DNA from: Microbacterium sp. Root61
Lineage (GTDB): Bacteria; Actinomycetota; Actinomycetes; Actinomycetales; Microbacteriaceae
Reading direction: 5' to 3'
Assembly (NCBI RefSeq): GCF_001427525.1
Contig: NZ_LMGU01000001.1
Coordinates: 2,265,185-2,329,184 of the forward strand
DNA: 64,000 bases
The translations under genes were made by a program, and so were the position numbers. The notes under the pieces are model-generated. The model was not told the origin of the DNA, made no database searches, and saw nothing but the letters and a program-made list of their open reading frames with translations. Below are positions 35,317 to 43,050 of the stretch, piece by piece. Each line of letters starts with the position of its first letter. Within the stretch, counting starts at the first letter, position 1.

Positions 35317-35952
35317 TCACACATCCTGAGCGACGCCTTCATCGAGCACGAGGAGCTCAGAGGACGGCACGAGATTCTTCAGGAGTCCGTAGTGCAGCTG
35401 GCGGTGCACGTCGGCGAGCCCAGCTTGATGAATGGGCACGATGACGCGTGGGGCGACCGCCTTCGCGAAATCGATCGCATCGGCGACCTTCATCCACGGT
35501 CCGCCGACCGGAAGGAGCAGCACATCCACGTGGCGTGGCACTGCGTCGAAGGCGTCGCCGGGGTGCCACACCGCGTCGTCCAAGATGAATCCGCTGTTGG
35601 CCACGGCCGGCAGTGTCGGGTAGATCGGTGCATGGAGGGCACCCGTGGGCTGCACCCGAATGCCCGCCGCTTCGAACGGCATCTCGTCGGCGACCTGCCT
35701 GTCCCCTGGTCGACCCGCGCCCGCCGCGGCCGTTGCTTCGGCATTGGCTACCAGGATTGCGCCTGGGTTCGCCTCCCGCAGGGCGACGAGGCGCGCGGCA
35801 TCGAGGTGATCCGCGTGCGCATGGGTGACGAGAATCACGTCCAGCTCTGTCATCGATTCGAATCCACTCGAGTATGTGCCCGGGTCAAAGAGCGCCCTCC
35901 CCCCGTCGGTCTCGACGAGGACGGCGGCGTGGCCGAAGTGTGTGAGTCTCAT
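35317..35952 (-). CDS. MBL-fold hydrolase, UlaG-like
   Basis: Zinc hydrolase of 211 residues, start ATG 35952 after GGGGAG (longer frame to 36132 rejected). It begins MRLTHFGHAAVLVE and carries VTHAHADHLD (His44, His46, Asp48, His49), WHPGDAFD and PIHQAGLAD, all typical of the short UlaG-type beta-lactamase group that acts on lactones or cyclic phosphates. In this operon it could open a lactone formed after ring cleavage. Confidence 0.85.
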   Translation of the reverse strand: MRLTHFGHAAVLVETDGGRALFDPGTYSSGFESMTELDVILVTHAHADHLDAARLVALREANPGAILVANAEATAAAGAGRPGDRQVADEMPFEAAGIRVQPTGALHAPIYPTLPAVANSGFILDDAVWHPGDAFDAVPRHVDVLLLPVGGPWMKVADAIDFAKAVAPRVIVPIHQAGLADVHRQLHYGLLKNLVPSSELLVLDEGVAQDV

Positions 35953-35983
35953 ATCGATCTCCCCAAATTGCTCTGCACAGGAA

Positions 35984-36664
35984 TCAGATCCACTCGCGAA
36001 GCGGTGGTCGCGCCAGATCAGGCGGAATGCCTTCGACACCGGCCACACGACCGGTGGCCCATGCGAGTAGTTCTTGGGCCGGCCCCGTGACGACGGTGAG
36101 ACCGTGGTCGCCAGCCGCGCGCACGTGGGCACGCGTGGGATCGATCACCAGCCGAATCTCCTCGAGCTCCGATCCGAGCACATCGGGGAGCAGGGCCACC
36201 GCGATCTCGGCATCGTCGTCCGGGAGGTCCGCCAGCGAGCGACCGAGGTCCGCGTGGTGGACGACGACTTGCAGCAGCCGGCGCCCGGGAATCCCCGCCA
36301 TTTCATCGGACAGTGCGTTCCAGTCGCCCACGCCCGAGATGGCTGCATTCAGGCGTTCCGTCGACACGTGCAGGTCATCGAGGATTACGGCGCCGGGCCG
36401 GAGGTTGCCGCCCTCGTCGTTCTCCCACTGGCGTCCCGGGTCAGATGGCGGAACGACGCGTCCGGTCGCTGCCAGCAGGCTGTCAGCCATCCGGTCGGCC
36501 TCGCGGGCCAAGTAGGTGATGATGTGCCCGCCCGTCAGCGTCCCGTTGAGAATTGAATAGTCCAGGAAGTCGTACTCCAGAAAGACGGTGAAGGCTCGAT
36601 CCATGAGCCGATCGCTCTCCCGTTGCAGCGACTGCACCACGGACTGCAGCTCAACGGTTGTCAT
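35984..36664 (-). CDS. mycothiol-dependent maleylpyruvate isomerase family protein
   Basis: DinB-like four-helix protein of 226 residues with an MDMPI-type C-terminal domain, start ATG 36664. A metal His is in GGHIITYLAREADRM (His47). The second site reads QVVVHHADLGRSL (His137/138). At the position where I expect a metal-binding Glu four residues before the His there is Gln133. Known members isomerise maleylpyruvate to fumarylpyruvate in gentisate catabolism with mycothiol. Here the substrate may be another cis-enoylpyruvate, and the Gln suggests changed metal binding. Confidence 0.8.
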   Translation of the reverse strand: MTTVELQSVVQSLQRESDRLMDRAFTVFLEYDFLDYSILNGTLTGGHIITYLAREADRMADSLLAATGRVVPPSDPGRQWENDEGGNLRPGAVILDDLHVSTERLNAAISGVGDWNALSDEMAGIPGRRLLQVVVHHADLGRSLADLPDDDAEIAVALLPDVLGSELEEIRLVIDPTRAHVRAAGDHGLTVVTGPAQELLAWATGRVAGVEGIPPDLARPPLREWI

Positions 36665-36675
36665 GACTCCCCCAC

Positions 36676-37386
36676 TCACGCGAATGCCCTCGTCCTGCCG
36701 GCCGAGCGCACCAGATAGTCGAACCCGGCATGGAGCTGCGTCGGATTCCACACCTGGTCGCGTTTGAACGCGGTCTCCGCGGCGTCGGTCCAGATCTTCG
36801 CGCCGCCGGCCGCGAGTGCGTCGAGTTGGGTTCGACACGCCCGTTCCAGCAGCACCGAGTACATCACCGCTGTGGCGATGTCGGGCCCGACGGTCACAGC
36901 TCCGTGGCTGGGCAGGAGGATCGCGTTGGCGGATCCGAGCGCCGTGGCGACATCCTCGCCCAGCTCCGCCGTTGCGATCAGCGACCCGGTCACCGATGTC
37001 AGCCTCGGCAGCTGAGGGTGGGTGAAGGGAACGCCGTCGTGTGAGAGCGGTTGGAGGGGGACATCGAGGGATGCGAAGGCGGCGAGCGCGGGGGCATGAG
37101 TGTGCACGACCGCGTGCACATCGGGCCGGGCGAGGTAGGGCTGTGCGTGTATCGGGTACTCGATGTGGCGGCGCCCGGTGCCGACCAGGACCTCGCCTCC
37201 CCAAGAGACGAGCACGACGTGGTTGGCGTCGATCTCCTCGAACCCGTACCCCGCCGCTTTCATCCAGACGCCGCGACCCGCGTTGTCGCGAACGGATGGG
37301 TGGCCCCACACCATGTCGCTGAGGCCGGCCGCCGCCAGGGCTGCGCACCCCGCGATCACATCGTCGATATGCGTTGCGTCGCTCAT
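36676..37386 (-). CDS. class II aldolase/adducin family protein
   Basis: Zinc-dependent aldolase or decarboxylase of 236 residues. The metal site is complete: Glu76 in HIEYPIHAQPY, His95 and His97 in VVHTHAPALAAFA and His161 in PSHGAVTVG. The fold is shared by fuculose-phosphate aldolase and by aromatic decarboxylases of the 4-hydroxy-oxo-acid type. It starts 4 nt inside the end of the ferredoxin gene and probably splits or decarboxylates an intermediate of the ring-cleavage route. Confidence 0.88.
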   Translation of the reverse strand: MSDATHIDDVIAGCAALAAAGLSDMVWGHPSVRDNAGRGVWMKAAGYGFEEIDANHVVLVSWGGEVLVGTGRRHIEYPIHAQPYLARPDVHAVVHTHAPALAAFASLDVPLQPLSHDGVPFTHPQLPRLTSVTGSLIATAELGEDVATALGSANAILLPSHGAVTVGPDIATAVMYSVLLERACRTQLDALAAGGAKIWTDAAETAFKRDQVWNPTQLHAGFDYLVRSAGRTRAFA

Positions 37387-37715
37387 TTGCCGCCTCGTTC
37401 CGTAACTAGTTGTGTGTCTACGCCTAACGGGCCGAAGCTCGACGCACCGCCCGGGTCGCCAATCGGCTCAGACCTCGTCGGCAATGGCAATTCGAAGAAC
37501 GCGCGGTTATCCGCCATCCATACAGGGTCCGGCCCGTCACTCGGGGACTTGATCGCGGCGACAGGGCACGCGGTGACGCATGCTCCGCAGTCGATGCATT
37601 CGTTCGGGTTGATGTAGCGCTTCTCGAGACCCTCGTAGATGCAGTCCACCGGACACACATCGACACACGAGCCGTCGAGCTCACCGATGCATGCGTCGTC
37701 GATGACGTAGGCCAT
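37383..37715 (-). CDS. fdxA: seven-iron ferredoxin
   Basis: Small electron carrier of 110 residues. Cys pattern: C9, C17, C21, C25, then C40, C43, C46, C50, in CIGELDGSCVDVCPVDCIYE and CIDCGACVTACPV. This suits one [3Fe-4S] and one [4Fe-4S] cluster as in mycobacterial FdxA. The C-terminal tail of about 50 residues is usual. It lies 1 nt after the reductase gene and overlaps the aldolase start, so it is dedicated to this operon. Confidence 0.95.
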   Translation of the reverse strand: MAYVIDDACIGELDGSCVDVCPVDCIYEGLEKRYINPNECIDCGACVTACPVAAIKSPSDGPDPVWMADNRAFFELPLPTRSEPIGDPGGASSFGPLGVDTQLVTERGGK

Positions 37716-37716
37716 T

Positions 37717-38718
37717 TCAGGCTCCTATCCGGGCAGGTTCAGGACGGCTGAGTTCGGAGGAGTGTCCGGGGAAGACCTCTTCACCCGGACGGAGGATGAC
37801 GGCGATGTTGTTGACGGCCGTGGCTGCTTCTCCGAATCCGACGGCCATGAGTCGAACCTTGCCCGGGTAGTCGGTGATGTCTCCCGCGGCGAACACCTTG
37901 GAACGACCGGTGGACATGTTCGTTGCGACGTCGATCTGACGGCCTCTGATAGACAGGCCCCATCCGGACAGCGGACCGAGTGAGGCGATGTGTCCGAGGG
38001 CGGGAATGACGACGGATGCCGGGACGGTCTCCACATCACCGGTCTTCGCGTTCCGGATGACGATGTGGCGAACGGTCTCGTCACCCAGGACTTCCGAGAT
38101 CTCGGACTCCAGAACGACGCGCGCGGCGGACTCGCGAAGCCGCGCGACAGAGCTCTCGTGCGCCGTGAAGCCGGCACGACGATGGATGAGGGTGACGGAA
38201 CGTGCCGTTTCGGCGAGCATGTTCGCCCAGTCGACTGCGCTGTCGCCCCCGCCCACGATGACGACGTCATGTTCCGTGTATTCCACGGCCGGACCGACGA
38301 GCCGATGGATGCCAGCACCTCGGTAGACGTCGACGGCTGGCAGCGGTCGGGGTGTGAACCGACCTATTCCTCCCGTGATGAGGACCGCACCGCACTCGAT
38401 CTGCGTTCCCGCGGTCGTCGTCACGCGGATGGAGCCGTCCACCTGGTCTTCGACGGTGGAGCACTCCTCACCGAGGATGATGTGAGGGTCGGCGCTGGAC
38501 GCCTGCTCGACCAACCCGGCGATGAGATCGCGCCCGTGAACGGCGGGGAACCCGGCGACGTCGTAAACGAACTTCTCGGGGTACAGGGCGGACACCTGAC
38601 CGCCGAGATGGGTGAGGCTGTCGACGAGCACGACGCTCAGTCCACGCATTCCGGCGTAATACGTGGCGAAGAGACCGGCGGGGCCGGCACCGATGATGAG
38701 GAGGTCAGCAGTCGGCAT
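37717..38718 (-). CDS. ferredoxin-NADP reductase, thioredoxin-reductase-like type
   Basis: FAD/NAD(P)H flavoprotein of 333 residues. FAD site LLIIGAGPAGLFATYYAG at the N-terminus, NAD(P) site VVIVGGGDSAVDWANML, and VFAAGDITDYPGKVRLMAVG at the end. The LGGQVSALYPEKFVYDVAGFP stretch and the lack of a CxxC redox pair identify the type II FNR (YumC) group rather than thioredoxin reductase. With the adjacent ferredoxin it makes a complete NAD(P)H-to-ferredoxin chain for an oxygenase in this operon or nearby. Confidence 0.93.
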   Translation of the reverse strand: MPTADLLIIGAGPAGLFATYYAGMRGLSVVLVDSLTHLGGQVSALYPEKFVYDVAGFPAVHGRDLIAGLVEQASSADPHIILGEECSTVEDQVDGSIRVTTTAGTQIECGAVLITGGIGRFTPRPLPAVDVYRGAGIHRLVGPAVEYTEHDVVIVGGGDSAVDWANMLAETARSVTLIHRRAGFTAHESSVARLRESAARVVLESEISEVLGDETVRHIVIRNAKTGDVETVPASVVIPALGHIASLGPLSGWGLSIRGRQIDVATNMSTGRSKVFAAGDITDYPGKVRLMAVGFGEAATAVNNIAVILRPGEEVFPGHSSELSRPEPARIGA

Positions 38719-38721
38719 GGG

Positions 38722-39735
38722 TCACGTCCACAGGAGTCCGTCGGTGAGGGGCTCCTCACCGACGAGGTCGTCGTACGCCTGCCGAGCACTGTCGTGCAAG
38801 GGCACGGGTGTGTTGCGCATCTCGGCGGGGTCGAGCGGGTAGCCAAGCGGCGTGCGATCCTGCGGCATGTGCGCGTATTGCCCTTCGATCGCCCTGCGCG
38901 TTTTGACCATGCACCAGGTGGCGAGATACGCGACTTCGGGGTCGAGGTCCTCTCGGCAGAGCAGGACGAAGTCGGCGAAGTCCAGGGTGAGCAGATCGCG
39001 GTCGAGGGAGGGGAGGTACCCCTTCTCCACGACAGCGCTGGGCCAGCCGAGCGCAGCGAAGCCGTTCAGCACCGTGTCACCCCACTCGAGGTACCGGATC
39101 GGTCGGCGGTCCGCGATGCGTTGCCAGGCAGGCATCATGATTGCTTCCTGAATCAGGACGTTCACCGCACCGGTGGCGAAGGCATGCACCAGAGGGAATG
39201 GCCGCTCGTCGTAAAGGAACTTTGTTCCACGTCGACGAAGCTCGTGCGGGTCCGCTCCTGCCAGCGTCAACCCCAAATGGGCGGCGAGACCGATGGCATT
39301 GACCCCGTCATCCTGGGATGTCCCGATGATCAGGTCCGAGGCCACGTGCGTGAAGTCGGCGACACTCGTCACCGGGAGGTCCGCATCGACGGCGACGACG
39401 AGACGGTCCCGATGGGCGATCTTGCCGAGTGCGCGCAGCCATGGCGCGGCCGGCCTCCCCGCGGGTCCCGAGCCGTCGTGCAGCAGGCGTGCGGCGGCGG
39501 CCGGCGTGGCGAGCGCGATGTCGACCAGGCCGGCCTCCAACGCGTCGACAGCGTCGGCGCCACCCCTGCCCGCGTGAATCGAGAACTCCGACCCCGCAGG
39601 GGACCGGTCGCCGATCTCCTGCGACAGCCACCCGGAGATGCGTGTCAGGTTGGCCTGCCCCCAATCAGCCTTGAACCGAAGGCGGACGGGTTTCGAGAGC
39701 CTCGGCTCCGTCGTAGCTGCCGCAGTCAACGTCAT
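38722..39735 (-). CDS. TAXI/periplasmic-binding-fold protein lacking a signal peptide
   Basis: Protein of 337 residues with a type-2 solute-binding pattern similar to TAXI (TRAP-associated) proteins: GGADAVDALEAGLVDIALAT, IGTSQDDGVNAIGLAA, NVLIQEAIMMPAWQRIADRR, VAYLATWCMVKTRRAI. The N-terminus (MTLTAAATTEPRLSKPVRLR) has no hydrophobic segment and no lipobox, so it should stay in the cytoplasm, and no TRAP membrane genes are near. Binding folds can become enzymes, as in 4,5-dihydroxyphthalate decarboxylase. A decarboxylase or accessory role here is inference. It overlaps the preceding small gene by 4 bp. Confidence 0.75.
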   Translation of the reverse strand: MTLTAAATTEPRLSKPVRLRFKADWGQANLTRISGWLSQEIGDRSPAGSEFSIHAGRGGADAVDALEAGLVDIALATPAAAARLLHDGSGPAGRPAAPWLRALGKIAHRDRLVVAVDADLPVTSVADFTHVASDLIIGTSQDDGVNAIGLAAHLGLTLAGADPHELRRRGTKFLYDERPFPLVHAFATGAVNVLIQEAIMMPAWQRIADRRPIRYLEWGDTVLNGFAALGWPSAVVEKGYLPSLDRDLLTLDFADFVLLCREDLDPEVAYLATWCMVKTRRAIEGQYAHMPQDRTPLGYPLDPAEMRNTPVPLHDSARQAYDDLVGEEPLTDGLLWT

Positions 39736-39998
39736 GCCGGAATGGCGTCGAGGCCGGCCTTGTCAACGGTGTAGTGAACCTCGTTGACGACATCGACGGG
39801 CCAGCCGATGCGATCGAATTCCTTGCGCACTGCGGCTTCGTCGGCGGCTTCGTACAGGGTCACGATGGAACCCTTTTCCAAGTTGATCCACACCTGCTGG
39901 AACTCGGCGTAGGTGTTGAGCTTGATTTCCGGCACGTACGCGGCGACCTCTGCCGGGTCGAGTGCGGGAGCCTGGTGAACGCTGATGAAGAGTGTCAT
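39732..39998 (-). CDS. small ferredoxin-fold protein, DUF4242-like
   Basis: Protein of 88 residues. The pattern EVAAYVPEIKLNTYAEFQQV, then GSIVTLYEAADEAAVRKEFD and WPVDVVNEVHYTVD matches the DUF4242/SCO4226-type dimeric alpha-beta barrel family, some of which bind nickel. No catalytic residue can be assigned. It ends in an ATGA overlap with the binding-fold gene. Together with the two cupin genes upstream it may form part of one enzyme assembly; function unknown. Confidence 0.65.
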   Translation of the reverse strand: MTLFISVHQAPALDPAEVAAYVPEIKLNTYAEFQQVWINLEKGSIVTLYEAADEAAVRKEFDRIGWPVDVVNEVHYTVDKAGLDAIPA

Positions 39999-40069
39999 GA
40001 CTTTCTCCTTGTTTCGTGGTTTTTAACGGTGGGCAACGTCGCCCACCGCGACTAGCGGAGGTGAGGTCT

Positions 40070-40612
40070 TCAGATCGCGGAGGGCTCTGCGGTCCACCCG
40101 AGCTGCTCGAGCGAGATCTCGTCTGCGACGGTCCCGCAGGTCGGGCACGTCCTCTTCGGAAGGTCTTCGTTGAAGCGGCGGACGATCTCGGCATAGATGG
40201 CGACGGCCTCGACATCGAGATCCTGCTCCCACTCGAGCCGGTCCAGCTCTGCGTCGCAGCGTTCGCAGGCGAAGATGGCGGCGCGGTACGCGGGGTCATT
40301 GCCGATGAACCGGATGAGCACACTCTCACCGTCGGGCTCGAGCCGGTGCGGGGTACCCGCAGGCACGTAGACGTGGTCCCCGGGGATCACAGGCCAGTAC
40401 TTCACGTTGGTATCGCGGAGCCGCACGTTGGCGCTTCCCGACATCAGCGCGAGGACAGTGTCCTCTTCGAACGCGATGTAGAAGGGCTGCGTCACCCAGT
40501 TGCGAGAAATCGTGATCTGCGGATCAACATCGGCAGGCATCACGGGAACGTCGGCATAGTTGCCCACCTCCTTTGCCGCCTCGAAGGTCTGCAGCATCCG
40601 TCGACGGGCCAT
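40070..40612 (-). CDS. cupin protein with C-terminal CxxC pairs (3-hydroxyanthranilate dioxygenase-like), subunit B
   Basis: Cupin of 180 residues related to bacterial 3-hydroxyanthranilate 3,4-dioxygenase. Motif 2 is present (PGDHVYVPAGTPHRL, His80 and His89). In motif 1 the usual His/Glu ligands are absent (YIAFEEDTVLALMSG). The C-terminus keeps the rubredoxin-like metal site, C116/C119 and C156/C159 (FACERCDAE, RTCPTCG). It starts inside the stop of the partner cupin gene (ATGA at 40609-40612). The loss of ligands suggests a non-catalytic or complementing subunit. Confidence 0.8.
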   Translation of the reverse strand: MARRRMLQTFEAAKEVGNYADVPVMPADVDPQITISRNWVTQPFYIAFEEDTVLALMSGSANVRLRDTNVKYWPVIPGDHVYVPAGTPHRLEPDGESVLIRFIGNDPAYRAAIFACERCDAELDRLEWEQDLDVEAVAIYAEIVRRFNEDLPKRTCPTCGTVADEISLEQLGWTAEPSAI

Positions 40613-41358
40613 CAGCCGAGCACCTCCTTGGCGCTGGTAGCGAGCGCGTGGTAAGCCGCGTTCGACACCTTGGTCTGGTTGTAGAGCCGGTCCCAGCCCC
40701 ACACGTTCTGGTCGAACCAGTAGTTCTCGTGACCGCAGTTCTTGCAAGTGCGCACCTCATCTGAGTTCCGCGCCTTTACGAACTCTTGGCTACCCCACTG
40801 CGTCGAGAATTGAGGGAAGACGTCGGTTTCATCGCCGAAGGCGTTCGGGTCGTAGTCGGGGGTGCCTTCGGGCGCGGACGCGTACTCGAACTTGACGAGA
40901 TCCTGCCGACATTTCTCGCACTTGGCCGTCAGCGCCTCGCGCTGGCCTGCCTCCGCCGACTGGCGCTGAGTGATGGTGACGAGCGCGAACGCGCCGTCCT
41001 TCTTCTCATCGCGAAGGAAGGAGTTCACCCCGTGGAACGGCTGGGTGGCCATGAGCGAACCGGTGGGGATCATGGCTTCGTTCGAGCCCCACGCGACGAG
41101 CAGTTCGGACACAGTGTTCCAGTGGAAGAAGTGACCGTGGAATCGGTCCTCGCCGCCGTAGAGCATGGCGCCGCAGGGAACCATCACCCCGGCACCGTCG
41201 TACGGGAAGATCGGCATCAGCTGAGCGTTCGACTTCGACATCCGCTCATACACGCTCACCTTCAACGGTTCCCGCGGCCCACGCGGCGCGGGGACGTGCC
41301 GCGTCCTGGCAATGTCCGGCAATACGGCAACTGCCGCGCCGTCCTCAACGATCGACAT
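40612..41358 (-). CDS. cupin protein with C-terminal CxxC pairs (3-hydroxyanthranilate dioxygenase-like), subunit A
   Basis: Cupin of 248 residues, first gene of the 13-gene operon. Motif 1 is rich in ligands: His74, His76, His79 and Glu85 in FHGHFFHWNTVSE; a later His109 (TQPFHGVNS) stands at the motif-2 position. Two CxxC pairs, C147/C150 (AKCEKCRQD) and C205/C208 (RTCKNCGHE), mirror those of the following cupin. The pair looks like a heteromeric dioxygenase in which A supplies the iron site. Substrate unknown; a hydroxylated aromatic acid is likely from the neighbours. Confidence 0.8.
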   Translation of the reverse strand: MSIVEDGAAVAVLPDIARTRHVPAPRGPREPLKVSVYERMSKSNAQLMPIFPYDGAGVMVPCGAMLYGGEDRFHGHFFHWNTVSELLVAWGSNEAMIPTGSLMATQPFHGVNSFLRDEKKDGAFALVTITQRQSAEAGQREALTAKCEKCRQDLVKFEYASAPEGTPDYDPNAFGDETDVFPQFSTQWGSQEFVKARNSDEVRTCKNCGHENYWFDQNVWGWDRLYNQTKVSNAAYHALATSAKEVLG

Positions 41359-41725
41359 ACGAATCTCCCTCGATTCACAAGTAGGTCAGCATGTGTCACC
41401 ATACGGAACACTTTTTGACCAGATGTTGCAACCATAGCCATGGCGGTCCCGCGTAGCAAGCCCCTTTCCGCAGGATCCTCGGGCCGAAAGCGCCCTCGAT
41501 CGTAGAGTCGGCACGTGCGGAAGCTCCGATCGGCGAAGATCGGACCCGGCGTCCAGCCGACCTTGAGGAGAACGAAGCATGACAACGCATTGTCAACTTG
41601 ACGAATGATTCGACCGTTGGGTGGCATGCGTGTTGCTACACGCGTGGGGCCGTCGGTGCTCCCAACGAGGGGGCGGCGTCAGGAGAGGAATGCAGTCAGG
41701 ATGCCTCGCATGGCCCGACCCGTCC
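41359..41725. other. 367-bp leader region of the 13-gene operon
   Basis: No gene seen. It contains the perfect palindrome TGACAACGCATTGTCA (41580-41595), whose minus strand also holds TTGACA. It also holds a weaker inverted repeat TGTCACCATACGGAACA at 41394-41410, which is loosely like IclR-family sites and close to the first gene. Adjacent MarR and IclR genes make both plausible control points. No clear -10 box could be assigned. Confidence 0.5.
41580..41595. promoter_or_regulatory. MarR-type operator candidate
   Basis: TGACAA-CGCA-TTGTCA is a perfect 16-bp inverted repeat of the size and TTG/CAA-ended type bound by MarR dimers. It lies 131 nt beyond the MarR gene's stop and 222 nt before the first gene of the operon, on the path of its transcription. 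Confidence 0.55.
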
Positions 41726-42232
41726 TCAGCGTGATCGAGACTGCAACAGCCCGCGGAGGCGCCGCAACAGACGCATGACTTCAGCGATGTCCGTATCCGA
41801 CAGAATCTCCTCCATCGGGCCAGTCCATTCCGCACGCCAGCGCTCTAGCGCGGTCTCATACGAGACCCGACCAGCATCCGTCAGGACGACCAAACGGGCT
41901 CTGCGATGCTTCGGGTTCTCTCGGAGTTCGACGAGCCCGGCAGCGGACATCTCGTTTGCGAGGCGTTGCACGGCCTGACGCGACAGGCCCATGTTGCGAG
42001 CGATCTGCGATACCGGCAAAGGCGACTCGGACAAAGCGACGGCGCCCAGGACCAGCCATCGGGCGCTCGTAAGCCCAAAGTCCTTCACCGTGGCATCGCC
42101 GACGACGATGAGTCGGTCATTCACCCGGAAGATCTCGAAAATGAGCTCATCGATAGGGCGAGTCTCTCTGCGGAACACCACCCAATCGTGGCACGCCGAG
42201 CGCCGCTCTTCTGCCTCACCCCCGAGCGGCAC
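41726..42232 (-). CDS. MarR-family transcriptional regulator
   Basis: Winged-helix regulator of about 168 residues. The start is uncertain: GTG at 42232 is the longest, and GTGs 18-19 codons later (before VFRRETRPIDE) are possible. The recognition region is LPVSQIARNMGLSRQAVQRLANEMSAAGLV, followed by the wing ENPKHRRARLVVLTDAG. It lies in line with the IclR gene upstream and the 13-gene operon downstream. It probably senses an aromatic acid and controls the operon through the palindrome at 41580. Confidence 0.9.
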   Translation of the reverse strand: MPLGGEAEERRSACHDWVVFRRETRPIDELIFEIFRVNDRLIVVGDATVKDFGLTSARWLVLGAVALSESPLPVSQIARNMGLSRQAVQRLANEMSAAGLVELRENPKHRRARLVVLTDAGRVSYETALERWRAEWTGPMEEILSDTDIAEVMRLLRRLRGLLQSRSR

Positions 42233-42246
42233 CCCTCATGCTGCGT

Positions 42247-43050
42247 CTACGCGATGATCCCGCGAAACTCGTCGGCGATCGCCAGTGCCTGTGTGCGCGT
42301 TGCACGTATCCATGCTTCGTCGCTCCTCGAGCGCGGGGCTGTGACCGAAAGCGCGGCGCGGGCACGTCCTTCTCGATCCCGAAGAACGACAGCCACCGCG
42401 CTCACGTCCGGTTCAGTCTCACCGAAGTTGGTTGCATAGCCGCGAGCTCGCACGAGCTCCAGGTCTGCGAGGAGATCGACACGTCGCTTCGCCGTGACGC
42501 GGCTCTCGCCGAGTATGACCTCGTGGGGGAAGATGGCCTCCACCTCAGCGTCACTGAGTTCAGCGAGCAACACCTTGCCGCCCGCGGTCGAGTGCGCCGG
42601 CAGGTTCCATCCGATCCGGCTTGCAGTGCGCACCGGCTGACCGCTCTCGATGCTGTCCAGGCACAACACGTGGTCGCCTCGCAGGACCATCAGGTGGGCA
42701 GTTTCATTCGTCGTCCGCGCAAGCTTGGACAGTACGCCGCGCGCCATTGTGCGAAGGTCGCTGTCCTGGACAGCCGCAAGGCCGATCCCTGTCAGTGCCG
42801 GTCCCGGACGATACGAGCGCGTCACGGGTTCCTGTTCGACGTACCCATAGATTGCCAGCGTCGACAGGAGCCGGTGAACCGTGGAGCGCGATAGCCCGAG
42901 TTCCCGACTTGCGCGATTGACCTGAATGGTTTGACCGCCGGCAAACAGCTGAAGCAGTTCGAGAGCGTTCGCCACAGATCCGATCACCCCTGCTGGCCGA
43001 CCGCCGCGCGAATCAAGATCTGAGCTACCCACAGCGATGAAGTATTCCAC
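42247..43050 (-). CDS. IclR-family transcriptional regulator
   Basis: Regulator of 267 residues. N-terminal helix-turn-helix: VNRASRELGLSRSTVHRLLSTL (about residues 44-65), then the effector domain with NETAHLMVLRGDHVLCLDSI, GWNLPAHSTAGGKVLLAEL and GYATNFGETEPDVSAVAV. IclR proteins commonly regulate protocatechuate, phenylpropionate and related ring-cleavage operons. It ends 15 nt before the MarR start, so the two regulators are probably cotranscribed. Confidence 0.93.
   Translation of the reverse strand: MEYFIAVGSSDLDSRGGRPAGVIGSVANALELLQLFAGGQTIQVNRASRELGLSRSTVHRLLSTLAIYGYVEQEPVTRSYRPGPALTGIGLAAVQDSDLRTMARGVLSKLARTTNETAHLMVLRGDHVLCLDSIESGQPVRTASRIGWNLPAHSTAGGKVLLAELSDAEVEAIFPHEVILGESRVTAKRRVDLLADLELVRARGYATNFGETEPDVSAVAVVLRDREGRARAALSVTAPRSRSDEAWIRATRTQALAIADEFRGIIA

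Noticed and set aside
37990..39774. Open frame of 594 codons on the plus strand
   Set aside because: Antisense to the ferredoxin reductase and binding-fold genes, which have clear motifs; no ribosome site and shadow-like composition.
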